Source: Chalara sp. BL73
Taxonomy: Eukaryota; Ascomycota; Leotiomycetes; Helotiales
Length of the DNA stretch: 64,000 nucleotides
Direction of reading: 5' to 3'
NCBI GenBank assembly: GCA_918026815.1
Contig: CAKJVC010000147.1
Coordinates: forward strand, 1 to 64,000
Numbering within the stretch: the stretch's first letter is position 1; the number at the start of each line of letters is the position of its first letter. The notes under the pieces were generated by a model, which was not told the DNA's origin, did not search any database, and saw nothing but the letters and a program-made list of their open reading frames with translations. The translations under genes were made by a program, and so were the position numbers. Positions 1 to 10,954 of the stretch are shown here, piece after piece.

Positions 1-775
1 TATCTATGGGTTAACGATCGTTCGGCGGTATATTACACGACAGGCATTTCGTCGACTGATCCGTACACAAACCCTGATAAAGTTAAATCAAATACCTTAG
101 AGGGTACGAGGATGTAATCATAGACCCATCTGCACCTGTAGCCCCAACGATCCAGACGAATCAGAGTCAACCTTTTATGGGAGATTTATCAAGAGCAGCC
201 AGACTAGTATAGGAGATTGCCATTCTTTCTGGCCATGATACTGTTCATTCCGTTAGGTGTTCTCGCTTTTCTTCTCAACTCTGGAGTTCAATCCTTTAGA
301 AGCAATAGAAGAATTCGTCTTCACGAACGAGGATTAGCTGGCATCCAGCCTGGAAACTACCGTGTACCACTGCTAATTACAGGCATGAGAGAGGCAGTGG
401 AGGACGTTTACGAAAACCTCAACAGTGCTCAGAGCCACGAGTATCTGGTTGCTGGAACTGAAGATGAAGCAGCCCATGAAGAACCAAGCGCAGCACGAAT
501 GGATTGTCTCTCAGCTTCGCTAGAGGCTCAAGTTGATGGATTAACTCCAGAAAAGCAGTTTGAGGTCCGTCAACATGATGTACCTACCCTTGCTCTCGCG
601 CCATACCAGTTCCGAATGATTCAGGCTCTCGACAAGCTAGGTTGGCGGAAGTATCCGGTCTACATCCACAAAGTAATGCACAGCCACGCAGCCATTATTC
701 AGCGTATCGAGAGACCGAGTCTAGACGAGGGCAGAATTGCTCTCTCACTGGCTCAATGAAGAGTTTATTCTCTAA
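1..775 (+). CDS. C-terminal part of a ROG1-like (DUF676) lipase/serine esterase, frameshifted
   Basis: The window opens inside this gene. From 217 the frame shows a hydrophobic segment (LAMILFIPLGVLAFLL), then LHERGLAGI, YRVPLLI, LAPYQFRMIQAL and KYPVYIHKVMHSHAAII. I recognise this order from the C-terminus of fungal DUF676 lipases, the family of yeast Rog1, which act on glycerolipids. The His of HSHAAI is probably the catalytic one (inference); the nucleophile would lie upstream, outside the window. The frame ends at TGA 757-759, but a shift near 750 continues into HWLNEEFIL and a TAA at 773-775, the tail expected for the family. Before 217, plausible coding moves through all three frames, so several indels are present. 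Either the sequence is poor here or the gene is decaying. Confidence 0.6.
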
Positions 776-1137
776 GGCCTTAATGGATGGAGAATGTTAC
801 CAAATCATATAGATGATTGAGGCGTTGTTTTCAAGCGAGCTTGCTTTGAGCATGCAGCGATCGCGATGTCCACACTTTATGAATCTTTGAGCGCGGTGTT
901 TTTAGAGCGGTTTGCTTTTCCTATTACTTTGTACAACAGCCAGAATATGTTCTGTCCTAGACATCGTTCCTACTCTATTCCCTGCAGCCTCGTTGAGCAT
1001 ATAGTTATCTGAAATCGTGACAATGCGTTGTACGTTTTTTGCATATGTTTTGTAGGCTACAAGCTCGTGCACTACAAGGGGAGAAGATTACATTTTTATA
1101 TTGATACAGCGGTCATGACTCTTTTTGTTCACGCCAT
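776..1137. other. intergenic, convergent 3' ends
   Basis: Lies between the lipase tail (plus strand) and the end of PHB1 (minus strand). I see no gene, repeat or RNA signature here. Confidence 0.6.
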
Positions 1138-2041
1138 TCATCTTCCTCCCAACCCAAGCAAGAACTTTCCACCACCACCGCCCTCCTTACTCTCACCCGG
1201 TAAGTACGTCACATTCGGATTACCTGCCAACGTCTGAGCAATCTCCTACTCGCCTCAATCCTACGAATCATAATGAGGCCATCACCAGCTCTCGCCACCG
1301 CCTTGCTAATCGTATCCGCGCTCTCCGCCTCTCCTTCCGCCCGGATAACATTCGCCTGTCTCTCTTGCTCCGCCTTCTCAACGATAAACCGTGCTCGTTC
1401 GGCGTCTTGTTGAGCAATTTGTTTCTGCTCAACTGCTTTTGTGAATTCCTTGCCAAAGGTCATGTGTGTAATGGAGACATCTTCGAGAGCGATGTTGAAT
1501 TCTTGCGCGCGTTTCAGGAGGTCGGTACGGATCCGGCTGGAGACGGCTTCTCGCTGGGTGATCAGCTCGGCGGCGTCGAATTGGGCGACGATGGATTTGA
1601 GGACTTCGTTGCCGATGGAGGGAAGGACACGCTCATCGTAGTCTTGGCCGAGGTTCTGTTTTATCATGTCAGTATATGTGCTAATAGCACGAATAGATAG
1701 TTAGGTATAGAAATCAACGTACCTGGTAGATCTTGGGCAGCTGCTGGACCTCTGGCCGGTGCAAGACTCTCAGCGTTAAGCTCACCATCTGCAGATCCTT
1801 GCTTCCGGTCGTCGTCGATATGTTTCTAGGCTTTGTTCGCACATCATAGATAATGCTCTTTTGCAGCCATGGAATCAGGAAATGCGTGCCCTCGTTGACC
1901 ACCTTGTCCTTCACTCCCGAATACCTATCAAAGATGACCGCTCTGCTTCCTCCCTTGACATCATACATAGAGGCTTGCACGAAGGACGCACCAACCGCAA
2001 GAGGGATAGCCGCCGCGTAAACACCTTAATACATTCGCCAT
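1138..2041 (-). CDS. PHB1: prohibitin-1, mitochondrial inner-membrane scaffold (two apparent frameshifts)
   Basis: Exons about 2041-1723 and 1655-1138, with a GT-AG intron at 1722-1656. The product matches fungal Phb1 over its whole length: a hydrophobic N-terminus ([15 protein letters not shown]), [23 protein letters not shown], the SPFH core ([20 protein letters not shown]) and the coiled coil with [15 protein letters not shown]. Prohibitins form ring complexes in the inner membrane that stabilise respiratory assemblies. Two breaks: the MANVL start is out of frame with the body (one extra or two missing bases near 2025), and one base is missing at 1245-1246 (CC for an expected CCC on the plus strand). 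Beyond the second break the frame runs cleanly through [10 protein letters not shown] and FLLGLGGR to a TGA at 1140-1138. The repaired length is about 278-279 aa, usual for the family. Confidence 0.88.
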
Positions 2042-2261
2042 GGTGCGGTGTTTGGTAAAAACTGTGTGGGAGATTGTTGATGGCCGCTGCTGTACAAAAG
2101 TCAAGCTTGAGGTTGACGAACCTTTAACAATTCGAGCTAGCGAGACAGGGGTCGAAGGCCTTGGCGACGCTCTACCCGACAAATTCCAGTTGACGAAAGC
2201 TTGCTCCAACTTTCCCTTCCATCGACAATTGAACGATTGATCACACAGCGACTTAGCAATC
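2042..2261. promoter_or_regulatory. shared bidirectional promoter of PHB1 and QCR8
   Basis: Only 220 bp separate the PHB1 start (minus strand, 2041) from the QCR8 start (plus strand, 2262). Both products sit in the mitochondrial inner membrane, so common control is plausible. I identified no specific transcription-factor site. Confidence 0.6.
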
Positions 2262-3008
2262 ATGGTCAGACCTACTCAGATTATGCGCAGCGGCGGTGGT
2301 GGAGAGGTTGGCAAATATGGATTGTGAGTTTTCCCTCTTGCGGATAGTGAAAGCTATGGTGTGAAGGGTCGGGCGACTTCGTCCTTTTCCGCCTCCGGCT
2401 TTTGCTATTAGCTTTACGAGTTGCAATGGGAACTTTATACTAATTGTCGTCTTCTACAGGTGGATAGGAGGATGGGGTAACTTTGGTGAGTTTATTCGCC
2501 CACGTTCAGACTAGCAGTTTGCCCTTTCGCGACCTTGGACTGGTTGAGGAGCTGAGAGGATTGATCACTGGGAGAAACATGGAAGCATACATGCATACAG
2601 ATGAGATGGGATGGGATTTCCGGTATTCACGAATGTTGCTGAAGGACGTGATTGATGGATTTATCAGAGACGATTGACTCAAAAGTGTATGGAACGCAGG
2701 GCTGACGGGATATCTCGCAGGTGGCCAAAAGCAAAAGGGAGTCAACTCGTATGCTCTCAGCGCCAACAGACAACGCCCTCTCGCCGGCACTCTGAATGCA
2801 GCTATCTTCAATGTCTGGAGACGATTCAGCCACCAGGTTCTATACTTCGCGCCACCTCTTATCATCGCATATTCTGCTATGCATTGGGCCATTGAGAGGT
2901 GTGTCACGTAGAGTGTAGTCCTCTGAGGATTCTTGCTAATCTTGCAATAGAAACGAGTACTTGAACTCCAAGGAGGGACGATTAGAATTTGATGAAAGCG
3001 AAGAGTAA
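2262..3008 (+). CDS. QCR8: cytochrome b-c1 complex subunit 8
   Basis: Four exons: 2262-2323, 2460-2485, 2721-2898 and 2951-3008. All junctions are GT-AG and the frame is kept throughout, giving 107 aa. Exon 2 is only 26 nt. The product has the Qcr8 pattern: a glycine-rich N-terminus (SGGGGEVGKYGLWIGGWGNF), YALSANRQRPL, a single membrane span (LYFAPPLIIAYSAMHWA) and the NEYLNSKEGR tail. Qcr8 is a small nuclear-encoded subunit of respiratory complex III that contacts cytochrome b. Met8 (MRSGGGG) could be the real start, since many homologues begin directly with the glycine run. The gene is intact, although both neighbours carry frameshifts. Confidence 0.93.
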
Positions 3009-3492
3009 TTTGCTCTGCTCGGACTGAGCAGAGGTGCGATGGCTCGTCAGCCGAACTCTTAATTCGATGATGTGCAATGGACGGTAGGAGGATGAATGTA
3101 CAGTATTAGACTAAGATGTCAATAAATAGCATTGTGGTTCTCTACTCTCTTCATGTTTGCGTGATATCATGTTTTGTGGCAGTATCGTGGGAAAGGTCAG
3201 TTGCTTTTGCCATTGGATCATGGAATCCTTTTGAAACATCTTTCTAGTGTAGCAATTACGGATGATATCAGTTCCTACACCTTAAAATAACATATTCTAC
3301 TCATGCATTACAAATCCCAATCATTTGGATATTCATTGGCTGGCAGCCATTACCCGCCAAGATTTTAGCGTGGTGTGCTGTGCGGCCGCATCCTCTTTTT
3401 TCTCGAGCGAAATACAGAAATATTTCAAGCTCAGGAAGGAACCATATCCCCGCACCATACTCCCCCAGAGCTCCTTCCCATTCGATTTCAAA
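3009..3492. other. intergenic between QCR8 and NHP2
   Basis: Contains the QCR8 3' end and the NHP2 upstream region. An open frame runs upstream of the NHP2 start from 3325, but it lacks homology features and is probably 5' UTR. Nothing else seen. Confidence 0.5.
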
Positions 3493-4223
3493 ATGGGCAA
3501 AGACAAGTCAGAGAAGAAGGAGCGGAAGGAGAAGAAAGAGAAGCGCAGCGAGGTTGACGGCGTCAAAAAGTCAAAGAAGGAAAAGAAGTCCAAGCTCAAT
3601 GAGAACAATATCGCTGCTGCGGTAGAGGAGGTGAGCAAGGCTGCGCCTGAGGTGGAGAGTAAGGTGGTGGAGGCCACGCAGGATGCGGGTGGTGAGCCGA
3701 AGCCTGTTGGTGCTTTGGTTCCGTTTGCGAATCCGTTGGCCGATGAGAAGGTTACCAAGAAGGTGCTTAAGGGTGTGAAGAAAGGTATGCCTTTTGCGCT
3801 GGAAAGGAACTGAATACTCTTGAAAGGTATCGGGGCGCTAACATAATTCTGCAGCGGCGAAGAACAAGACGCTGAAGCGCGGGGTGAAGGAGGTTGTTAA
3901 GGCTCTGCGAAAATCACCAAGCGGTGCCACAAATATCGATATCCCAGGCATTGTCATCCTTGCGGCGGATATCTCGCCAATGGATGTCATCTCCCATATC
4001 CCGGTCCTTTGCGAGGACCACAACGTACCGTATATCTTCGTCACCAGCAGAGCGGAGCTCGGCGCGGCAGAAACACCAAGAGACCCACGAGTGTAGTCAT
4101 GGTGTCGGAGTCGAGAGTCGGTGCGAAGAAATCGGAGAAGATTGAGGGGATGACGAGTTTGGTGAGGTGTATAAGGACTTGCTGAAGGTTGTCAAGAAGG
4201 AAGGGGAGAATGTTAGACGTTGA
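3493..4223 (+). CDS. NHP2: H/ACA ribonucleoprotein subunit Nhp2 (two frameshifts)
   Basis: Exons 3493-3784 and 3855-4223, with an intron at 3785-3854. The N-terminus is a lysine- and glutamate-rich tail (MGKDKSEKKERKEKKEKR). The L7Ae-type RNA-binding domain follows, with KTLKRGVKEVVKALRK, IVILAADISPMDVISHIPVLCED and VPYIFVTSRAELG. Nhp2 is a core protein of H/ACA snoRNPs, which guide rRNA pseudouridylation in the nucleolus. As read, the frame stops at TAG 4094-4096. One missing G at 4070 restores NTKRPTSVVMV, and one missing G in the G run at 4146-4149 restores FGEVYKDLLKVVKKEGENVRR, ending at TGA 4221-4223. With both repaired the gene has 220 codons plus stop, the normal size. Consensus errors are likelier than true loss, because the gene is essential in yeast. 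Confidence 0.88.
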
Positions 4224-4524
4224 ATAGAGGATTACGACTCTCTTGGATTGGCTTTCCTGGATATGGGGAGGCGTGCAGATACGAAAATGGGTTTTGTAAT
4301 ATACTGCATGGTGCATGCGTTTCTCGCAAGGGCAGTTTCACGGAGTTTATAGGCGTAGGGAATTGCCCAAAAAAGTCAAAGAATTCTTATAACAAGGACT
4401 TATTCTTGGAAAGTTTAAGGAATGCATCGATTGTGAGAACAGTACAGTAAAAGTTTGAATCCCAAGTTTTCTTACAGTTCTCCCCTTTTAGTCCTGAGAA
4501 TTTTGGACTCAGGCTCTCTGTTCT

Positions 4525-6268
4525 CTAGAGCTCTACTTTCCTCATCTCCTGCCATTGTGACTCTTCTTCGGGAGACAGGGCTGGGCTGGAAACAAAGCAC
4601 CGTTCTGGCCCTGTCTCGGAGGCTGTAAATATGCTTTCCCAGTCATTTTCATCCTCGCTTGGCTCGCCTATGTCTTCATGTTTCTTGGAGATGTCATATA
4701 GATTAGAAAAGCTTCCAGAGCCACGGCTAGACGGAGTAAGCACGTCGCGGATAGTAAAATCTTCACCATGGCTCTGCTTTTGGTTCGAGCTAATCGTCTT
4801 TGTATCGAGTGTTTCCTCTCTTTCTTCGATTTCGAATGAATCTCGTGGGTATCGCTATCGAAATATTCTTCAGCGAACCCTTCTTCTTCCAGATCACTAG
4901 CACTGTCTACCACTTGATAAATATGCCGCTTGATATTCTTGGGATAGTCTTGAGACTTTTCTCCGGTCACTTTAGCCCATGTAGGCAAAGGCGGTGGACA
5001 AGAGGCCAGGGAGGATACTTCAGATGGCATTGTTGTTGGCGAGTTACTACCGGATTTTGGGCAAGTAAATTCTTGTAGGTCCGGCGAAAGGTGTTGTTCG
5101 GCGGTTCGATGTTTGTGAGGATTCGAAAGCGATATCTGAGCCAGGTTTTCCGCTAGCCATTGACTTAGTACGCTAGGATCTAGCATACCAGCCGCTTGCT
5201 CCAGCATAGCCTGCGCCCAGACCCAGTCTCGATGGAAACCAGGGTGATCTGGAGTGAGTTTTTCTAGAAGTGCCTGGACGCTATTGAGCAGCATAATTAT
5301 TTCCATTGTAGCTCGCTGGTTTTGCTTTGGCACCAAAGTCCTCATCGCGATGATGCTTTCAAAGGCAGCATGCCATTGCCGCGAAAGATAGTATAGAGGA
5401 TCCTGGAACAACTTACCAATGTCCTCGCCCTTCCCCATATATGCCTGGACATGAGCCAACCACCACTTTGAGGCCCATTTACATTTACATCCCTCCTGCC
5501 ACTTCACTCTAGCCGGGTAGTCCCAAGCAAATTCCATTGTGTCTCTCAATCTCTTCAAGGCGTCATATGTCTCTGCGAGAAGCTCCCCAGTAGCATAAGA
5601 GCCGTCTCTGTCAGCAGTAAATAGTGTGCATCCTACCGAGCGAGACAATACTTTGTTTCTTCCATCCGCATTATGCTCGTTTGCCAGAAGAGGACCACCC
5701 CAGACGTCAAAGTAGGTGTCTTCCTGGAGCATCTCGGTGAAATAGATCAACTTCTCCTCTAGATACTCAAGTCTGGTCGGGCATCCGTATTGAGTACTTA
5801 AGCCAGATGAGAGATAATTGGCAGATTGGATATACCTACGGATAGCCACCTCAACACCTTCCCATCATTTATAGTTAGCAAGAAGCGACCGAAAGTTTGC
5901 TAGACCTTACAGGCAGCAAAGACACCAAATGTCTTCAACAGCCACCGCAGCAGCTTAGTATCCTCTTTCCTTACATCATTGACACTAATGGACCTTACAC
6001 TTTTTAGCCGATGATGTATGGTAGCATGAAGGACAGGAGCTATCTCAGAAGTTCTCAAAGCCTTGCTAATGTTGTCGAAGAGGAAATCGAAGTCCGTGTT
6101 TTTCAGGAGAATATTGATAGTCTCTATATCTCTCTGCTCATTAATCTTCTTTGAAATACTAACGATGTGTTCTGGGACGAAGATAAGTGTGTATGCGGCG
6201 TCCGAAGTCTTGCTCCTCCTGCACCGTCTGCAGAGTAAGCGGTATTATGGAGTGTTTTTATCGCTCAT
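4525..6268 (-). CDS. uncharacterised protein with disordered acidic C-terminus, probably frameshifted
   Basis: I do not recognise this family. The central open frame (5857 to about 4830) is rich in Trp and aromatic residues (WWLAHVQAYMGKG, PGFHRDWVWAQAML), followed by a Ser/Pro/Glu-rich tail. An intron at 5910-5858 has a GTAAGG donor, a GCTAAC branch site and an AAG acceptor. It joins an upstream exon encoding TLIFVPEHIVSISKKINEQ and LLRWLLKTFGVFAA. A start at ATG 6268-6266 fits only if two further indels near 6190-6255 are allowed. Near 4828-4845 the frame shifts again; the alternative frame (EIEEREETLDTK, DVLTPSSRGSGSFSN, WESIFTASE) reads better to a stop at 4525. The total would be about 560 aa. 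The N-terminal reconstruction is tentative. Confidence 0.5.
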
Positions 6269-8152
6269 TATGGAGGTGATGATATATCTTTAAGATATTA
6301 AAGACTTCGGGAGTGTCTTGAGATAATATATGAGGTGCTTGCGGTTGCCGAGAAGAAGGAAGGCTCGAAGGGAGGTAGTTAACAAATATATGCACGAAAT
6401 GACCCAGTGATTGTGTGACTGTTTATTCTGAGTTGCATCAAGCATAGCTCTACTATCTGATTATTGCTTTCTACGCCAATTCTGGAGAATGATTGATTCA
6501 CAAATATAACGTTGACGCAATAAGGGAACTATATGTTGATTCAAAATTCTCTACCTGACTGTCCAAATCTTGTCACGATGGGAGGAAGTATAGAAGATCT
6601 TCATGGTAGGGATGACGAGGGACCAGGAGGATGATGTGGAGAAGGAGCGCGGAGAGTGGTTTAAGATTAAGAGGTTTAAGAATTCGGTAGGGTTAGATTA
6701 GTGTGCTGGTCGTGCTGGTCGCGATAATGGTGGCAATGGTGGGGACATAAGCGCTTGAGGTGGGGCGTCCAGGACATAGGCACAGGAGTAATCTTGAAGA
6801 GCACTGCACTAACATGATGGATTGGAGCTGGTGGTGATGATTGTAAGCTAAGAAGGCCCGATCAATCAGTACCGCAGAGTTCTCTCTGAATCGGTGAGCT
6901 AAGTGTTAGCAAATCTTATATATGGAGGGATACCGGTAGTGAACCATGCACGGCGAATGCAGGAAAATGGACGGCATTGGGCGGCGTGTAATGCTTGTTT
7001 CTATGCTTGTTTCTAGTACTCCATGCGGGTTCCACTCCTTACCCGGGATACGTGCCGAACATGTGACTAGGCCAGATAAGTAAATAGCTCGCTACTGTCA
7101 CGATCACGATCCTATGAGCCTGATGGGGCGTAATATAGGTGCTTCAATACGAGAATACTAAACTAAGGAGGAAAGGTTTAGCTGTTGCTGTGGCATCCCT
7201 TGTCAGGAATTGGCTTACGTAATAGGCCAAGGAACAGGGAAATCTCTTACAGGTCTACAACGTAGATACAGATCATACAATACAAGCACACAACAACCCG
7301 TAATCTATCGACGTGATACCTCTCTCAATATCATATTTCTGACATCCCTAATATAAAGACCATGACCACGTGACCACATAGGCGAGCTGGTAAGCGAGCC
7401 AATGAGCGTCTGGTGCGATATTGAGGATCGTGACAGCTACTACTACCAAATTAAAGTACAAGTAACTAGTCTGGAGACCGATTAATCTCGGAATATGTAC
7501 TAAATGTTGAGAATTGGTGGTGTAGCCCACCCGTAAGGCATGGGCTATACCTCATGTAATAACTTAGTCATCAGTGAAAGGGTCGCACCCCTTTTACTGA
7601 GTACCCTCCGTAGAAACTCTACAATTAAGTCAATTCATTCTCCCTGAACTACTGCAATTTGGCAGACTTTGCGTACAGCACAAGCTTTTTCTCAAGTTGA
7701 CTGTAGTCAACTTAGCATACTTATTTCAATAGATTATAAGCTCGAGTTCGCTCGCTCTACTCGGAAGATAGAAGTTCCGCTCCGGCTCCGCGAATTGATC
7801 GATTGGCCAAAAGTGAACATCTTCGACAAATAGGCCTAGATTATGGGTCAAATACTCATTATGGGGAACGCTCTGTAACCCCTAGAATCCTCTTACCTAA
7901 TTTTAAAGCGCATCTACCTTACCATATTGATCTATGATCGGTTATATTTAAAATTATAAAAAATCTATTAATAGCTACATAAGGTGGGTAGTATGACCGA
8001 GCCAAGCTCCGCGCAGCGCTTATGCATACATTGTAGCGTAAATTCGTCAACTGCGCCAGATCAATAAGATACAAATGCAATTCAATGGTCGGAGTGTTAT
8101 TTTATTTTTGTTACTTGACCCTCCTCGTTATTCAAAATACAACCTTAGCACA
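6269..8152. other. gene-free AT-rich stretch
   Basis: About 1.9 kb without a supportable gene. It contains a CACGTG site at 7367-7372, a 20-bp palindrome at 7694-7713 (listed separately) and a small hairpin around 7523-7548 (TAGCCCA paired with TGGGCTA). ORFs here are short and composition-driven. Confidence 0.55.
7694..7713. repeat. 20-bp near-perfect palindrome
   Basis: AAGTTGACT and AGTCAACTT are exact reverse complements separated by GT. It could be a dimeric regulator's binding site or a remnant of a repeat terminus. No adjacent gene suggests a role. Confidence 0.6.
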
Positions 8153-9061
8153 ATGGCTCCTATGGTCTGCAGAATCAAATACCGCAAAGGGGAGCCTCTT
8201 AGCCTCACAGTCTATCCAGGACTAACTTTTATATCACTCCCATTTGAGATCCGAGAGAGAATCTATCAACTGCTTTTAACAGCATCCGAACCTATTACAG
8301 TCAATCCCAAAGTACAAAGCCCTATACTTTTATCTAATTCTATACCTGTTATTCAAATTCGCGAGAGGTTTACCAGCCTTCTTCCTCTTACATCTGGACT
8401 TATTGCAGTTAACAAATTGATTTCCACGGAAGCAGCAGCGGTCTTTTATCGTCAAAATACATTTAAATTCGAGATACCAGAACAAGGACAGCATTTCCGA
8501 TATAAACACCCTTATCTTGATCCCTGGGACCTTCTTTATTCCTTTCTCTATATAATTGGAGATATAAATAGAGCATCTCTGAGATCCCTCGAAGTTGAGA
8601 TTTCACGGCCAAGAGCAATTGCAAAGGAGCCTGATGGAACTATAATCTCACGATTACCTGACTCGCTTTGGCTGCGTAAAGTACATGTGCGAGACCAACA
8701 TCCTCGTCCCTACCCTCCTGTATGGGACTACGACCCGTACCTAAGTCCATCATTTGACTATGTCTCTCCTGCTATTGAAGCTGTTTTTCGATTATTGGGT
8801 TCTAAACAACAAGGAATACAACTAGTACTAAAAACAGGGTTGAACAACCTACCTGAAATCAGAGTGGATCATAATGGCCTTCGATTTGGGTGGAGCAACG
8901 AAGTTCCAGACCATATTGAGCAGATGAGAGAACGGTTTACAACTACATTAAAGGATAAGTCCCAGGTTGAGGTGTTATGGGAAACGTTATACAAGAAACC
9001 AGATTTTTGTCCAAGATTAAAACAATTGAAAAGATGGTTGGGAAGTTTTGAAGATACTTGA
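8153..9061 (+). CDS. F-box-like fungal hypothetical protein
   Basis: Single-exon ORF of 302 aa from ATG 8153; an in-frame upstream ATG at 8075 would add 26 residues. Near the N-terminus it has FISLPFEIRERIYQLLL, which resembles the LP-x-E-I-R-x-x-I-Y motif of F-box-like fungal proteins. About 60 residues later comes GLIAVNKLISTEAAAVFYRQNTFKF, the second hallmark of that loosely defined family. The rest has no recognised domain. Such proteins are numerous in plant-associated ascomycetes and mostly unstudied. F-box proteins recruit substrates to SCF ubiquitin ligases, but that role here is only inference. The ORF is intact despite its decayed surroundings. Confidence 0.65.
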   Translation: MAPMVCRIKYRKGEPLSLTVYPGLTFISLPFEIRERIYQLLLTASEPITVNPKVQSPILLSNSIPVIQIRERFTSLLPLTSGLIAVNKLISTEAAAVFYRQNTFKFEIPEQGQHFRYKHPYLDPWDLLYSFLYIIGDINRASLRSLEVEISRPRAIAKEPDGTIISRLPDSLWLRKVHVRDQHPRPYPPVWDYDPYLSPSFDYVSPAIEAVFRLLGSKQQGIQLVLKTGLNNLPEIRVDHNGLRFGWSNEVPDHIEQMRERFTTTLKDKSQVEVLWETLYKKPDFCPRLKQLKRWLGSFEDT

Positions 9062-10215
9062 CATCTTTGGGCCATTTGAAAAGTGGGATAAAGGGCCAAA
9101 ATTATTGCAACACTTCGAAGGAAGGGCAGATTCGGTTCTGAGGCTGTATGTAAGCGTTGAAAGGTAATTTGATATTACAACAAAGAAAATATAAACACTT
9201 GAAGCGGACTCAGCATACTATTACTACATTGACATTATTGTAAAGTAAACCTTTTCATAGCGCCTTCCTCTCTTATATTTCGAAGTCAGTAAAATTACGG
9301 TGCTTATAAAAGGCACAATAACTTTTACCATAATTAACTGCAGCAGGAACCTCTGTTACGTGAGACCTCACCTTTCACTCAGTTAAACTCCTTTTCTATA
9401 TAGTTTAATTCTTAAGGAACTATACAAAATCTGGTTCAACGGTCCTACTATTTTTATATTGCTACGTTCTGTTAACTAGAAAGGCGGATAAATTGGCTGC
9501 CTCCTTGCTAGAGGTGGAGTGGTTTATTTCGCGCAATTTATCATTTCCTTCCTTGGCTTCAAGTTAATTGTTCTTGTCGGATTTTATTTAAAGGATGCTC
9601 CTATACTAGAAATATAGCTCCTGCCTCCCACAGAGGGTGGCTTGGCTGATAGATTTAGCACAGTCGCTTTCATCTATTAAATGTTGGTTTTTTCCTGTGT
9701 AGCCAATCAAAGTTTTCCAAATACCAACACTCATTCCCTACCAGCCAAAAATAAGATGGAAGTTCCGCACAACAAGCAAGACACTCCGTTGATGGCGCAG
9801 TTTTCCAGGAGTGAAAATCTTAAGTTGGATCAGTTTGAGCCTTGGTCTGCAGTTCATTATGCTAAACTTCCAACATCCGCTTCTTCACCTCAGCTCTAGC
9901 AAATCGACTCTCGAGGAGGTGGATCCCCTTGTACAGGAAGGACCATATCCTGAATGACACAGCAGAAATATAGCTATTTCCGGATTACAGAATTAGATGA
10001 TATCCTAGAAGGAATATTTCAAGCTCCAACTTCGAGCTCCTGTGGGAGTACATGACTTTAGTTTTCGCTCTGTGACAAGGGATTATTTTAGTTAATAATG
10101 CATCCTCTTGCTCATTCTATATCACCTGTACAGAATTTTATTTCAGCATTCAGCTCGATCGACAACCTACAATCAAAGCCATTGAGCAGGGACTGCCAGC
10201 TATAAATATTTCATT
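9062..10215. other. gene-free AT-rich stretch
   Basis: No supportable gene. A 72-codon ORF at 9681-9899 lacks any family feature. The last 100 bases are the upstream region of the secreted-protein gene. Confidence 0.5.
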
Positions 10216-10954
10216 ATGATTTACACTACCCTCATCTTACATTTCTTAGCCTGCATACTGGCTGTTTGCAGTTTTGTCAATGCTGGACTAATAGTCAAGA
10301 ATACCAAATCTGAAGATGATTTGGGAATATACTTTTTCAATGGGATCGACTCTCGCGCACCCAGAATCAGGCCGGTTGTGTTGGATATGCAACAATATCC
10401 AAACACGTACACTTGGACCGCTAAGATGCCAGCGGGAATGTACACGCGCAAACAGGCCTTAACTTATGCAAACCAAGGTTATGCACAGATGTACGAGAAG
10501 AGGCCTGGGCAATTTGAAATGGATGATTCTGGGCACTATCAAAGAACAATGCTCGTCGCATGTCTCTATGTCCGAGGAAAGGGGTTTTTCTTAGGTACAA
10601 ATCCTGGTGCTTCATATGTATACCCCTTCACGGATGCAGCTACAAGGGCTCCTGCCTGGAATCATGCAACGACAGGGACGGTCACACCAGGTCGAGCCAA
10701 GTGGCATGCAGAAGACGTAGTTGAGTATGACTATGAAGATAGCCAGAGCGTGAAACCTTTCTCCTGGGGACCAATTTCCCGATGGCGCTTACATGGTAGT
10801 TTACGGCCATTTTGGATCCCAGGATTATAGTAGCGGAGATACTCATGCTACTGCTGGACGTAAGTGGCCATGCGGCATGACCGGAGCTGCACAGATTGAC
10901 CCTAGTTGTTTTGAGACCGCGCATTCAAGACTGGGTATCAAGGTACAAGATTGA
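10216..10954 (+). CDS. candidate small secreted protein (frameshifted near its 3' end)
   Basis: The N-terminus (MIYTTLILHFLACILAVCSF, then VNA) is a good signal peptide with likely cleavage near residue 23. The mature part is polar and aromatic (YPNTYTWTAKMPAGMYTRKQ, YVRGKGFFLGTNPGASYVYP) and matches no family I know. The open frame stops at 10828-10830. A one-base shift between about 10762 and 10784 continues into DGAYMVVYGHFGSQDYSSGD and a cysteine-containing tail ending at TGA 10952-10954, giving 245 aa. That extension carries the Cys residues expected in an extracellular protein, so I take it as the original end. The location in a gene-poor, decayed region is typical of effector-like genes, but effector status is only inference. 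Confidence 0.55.

Noticed and set aside
5858..5910. A frameshift in the unknown gene near 5850
   Set aside because: A proper intron with a GTAAGG donor, GCTAAC branch site and AAG acceptor joins the two frames exactly.
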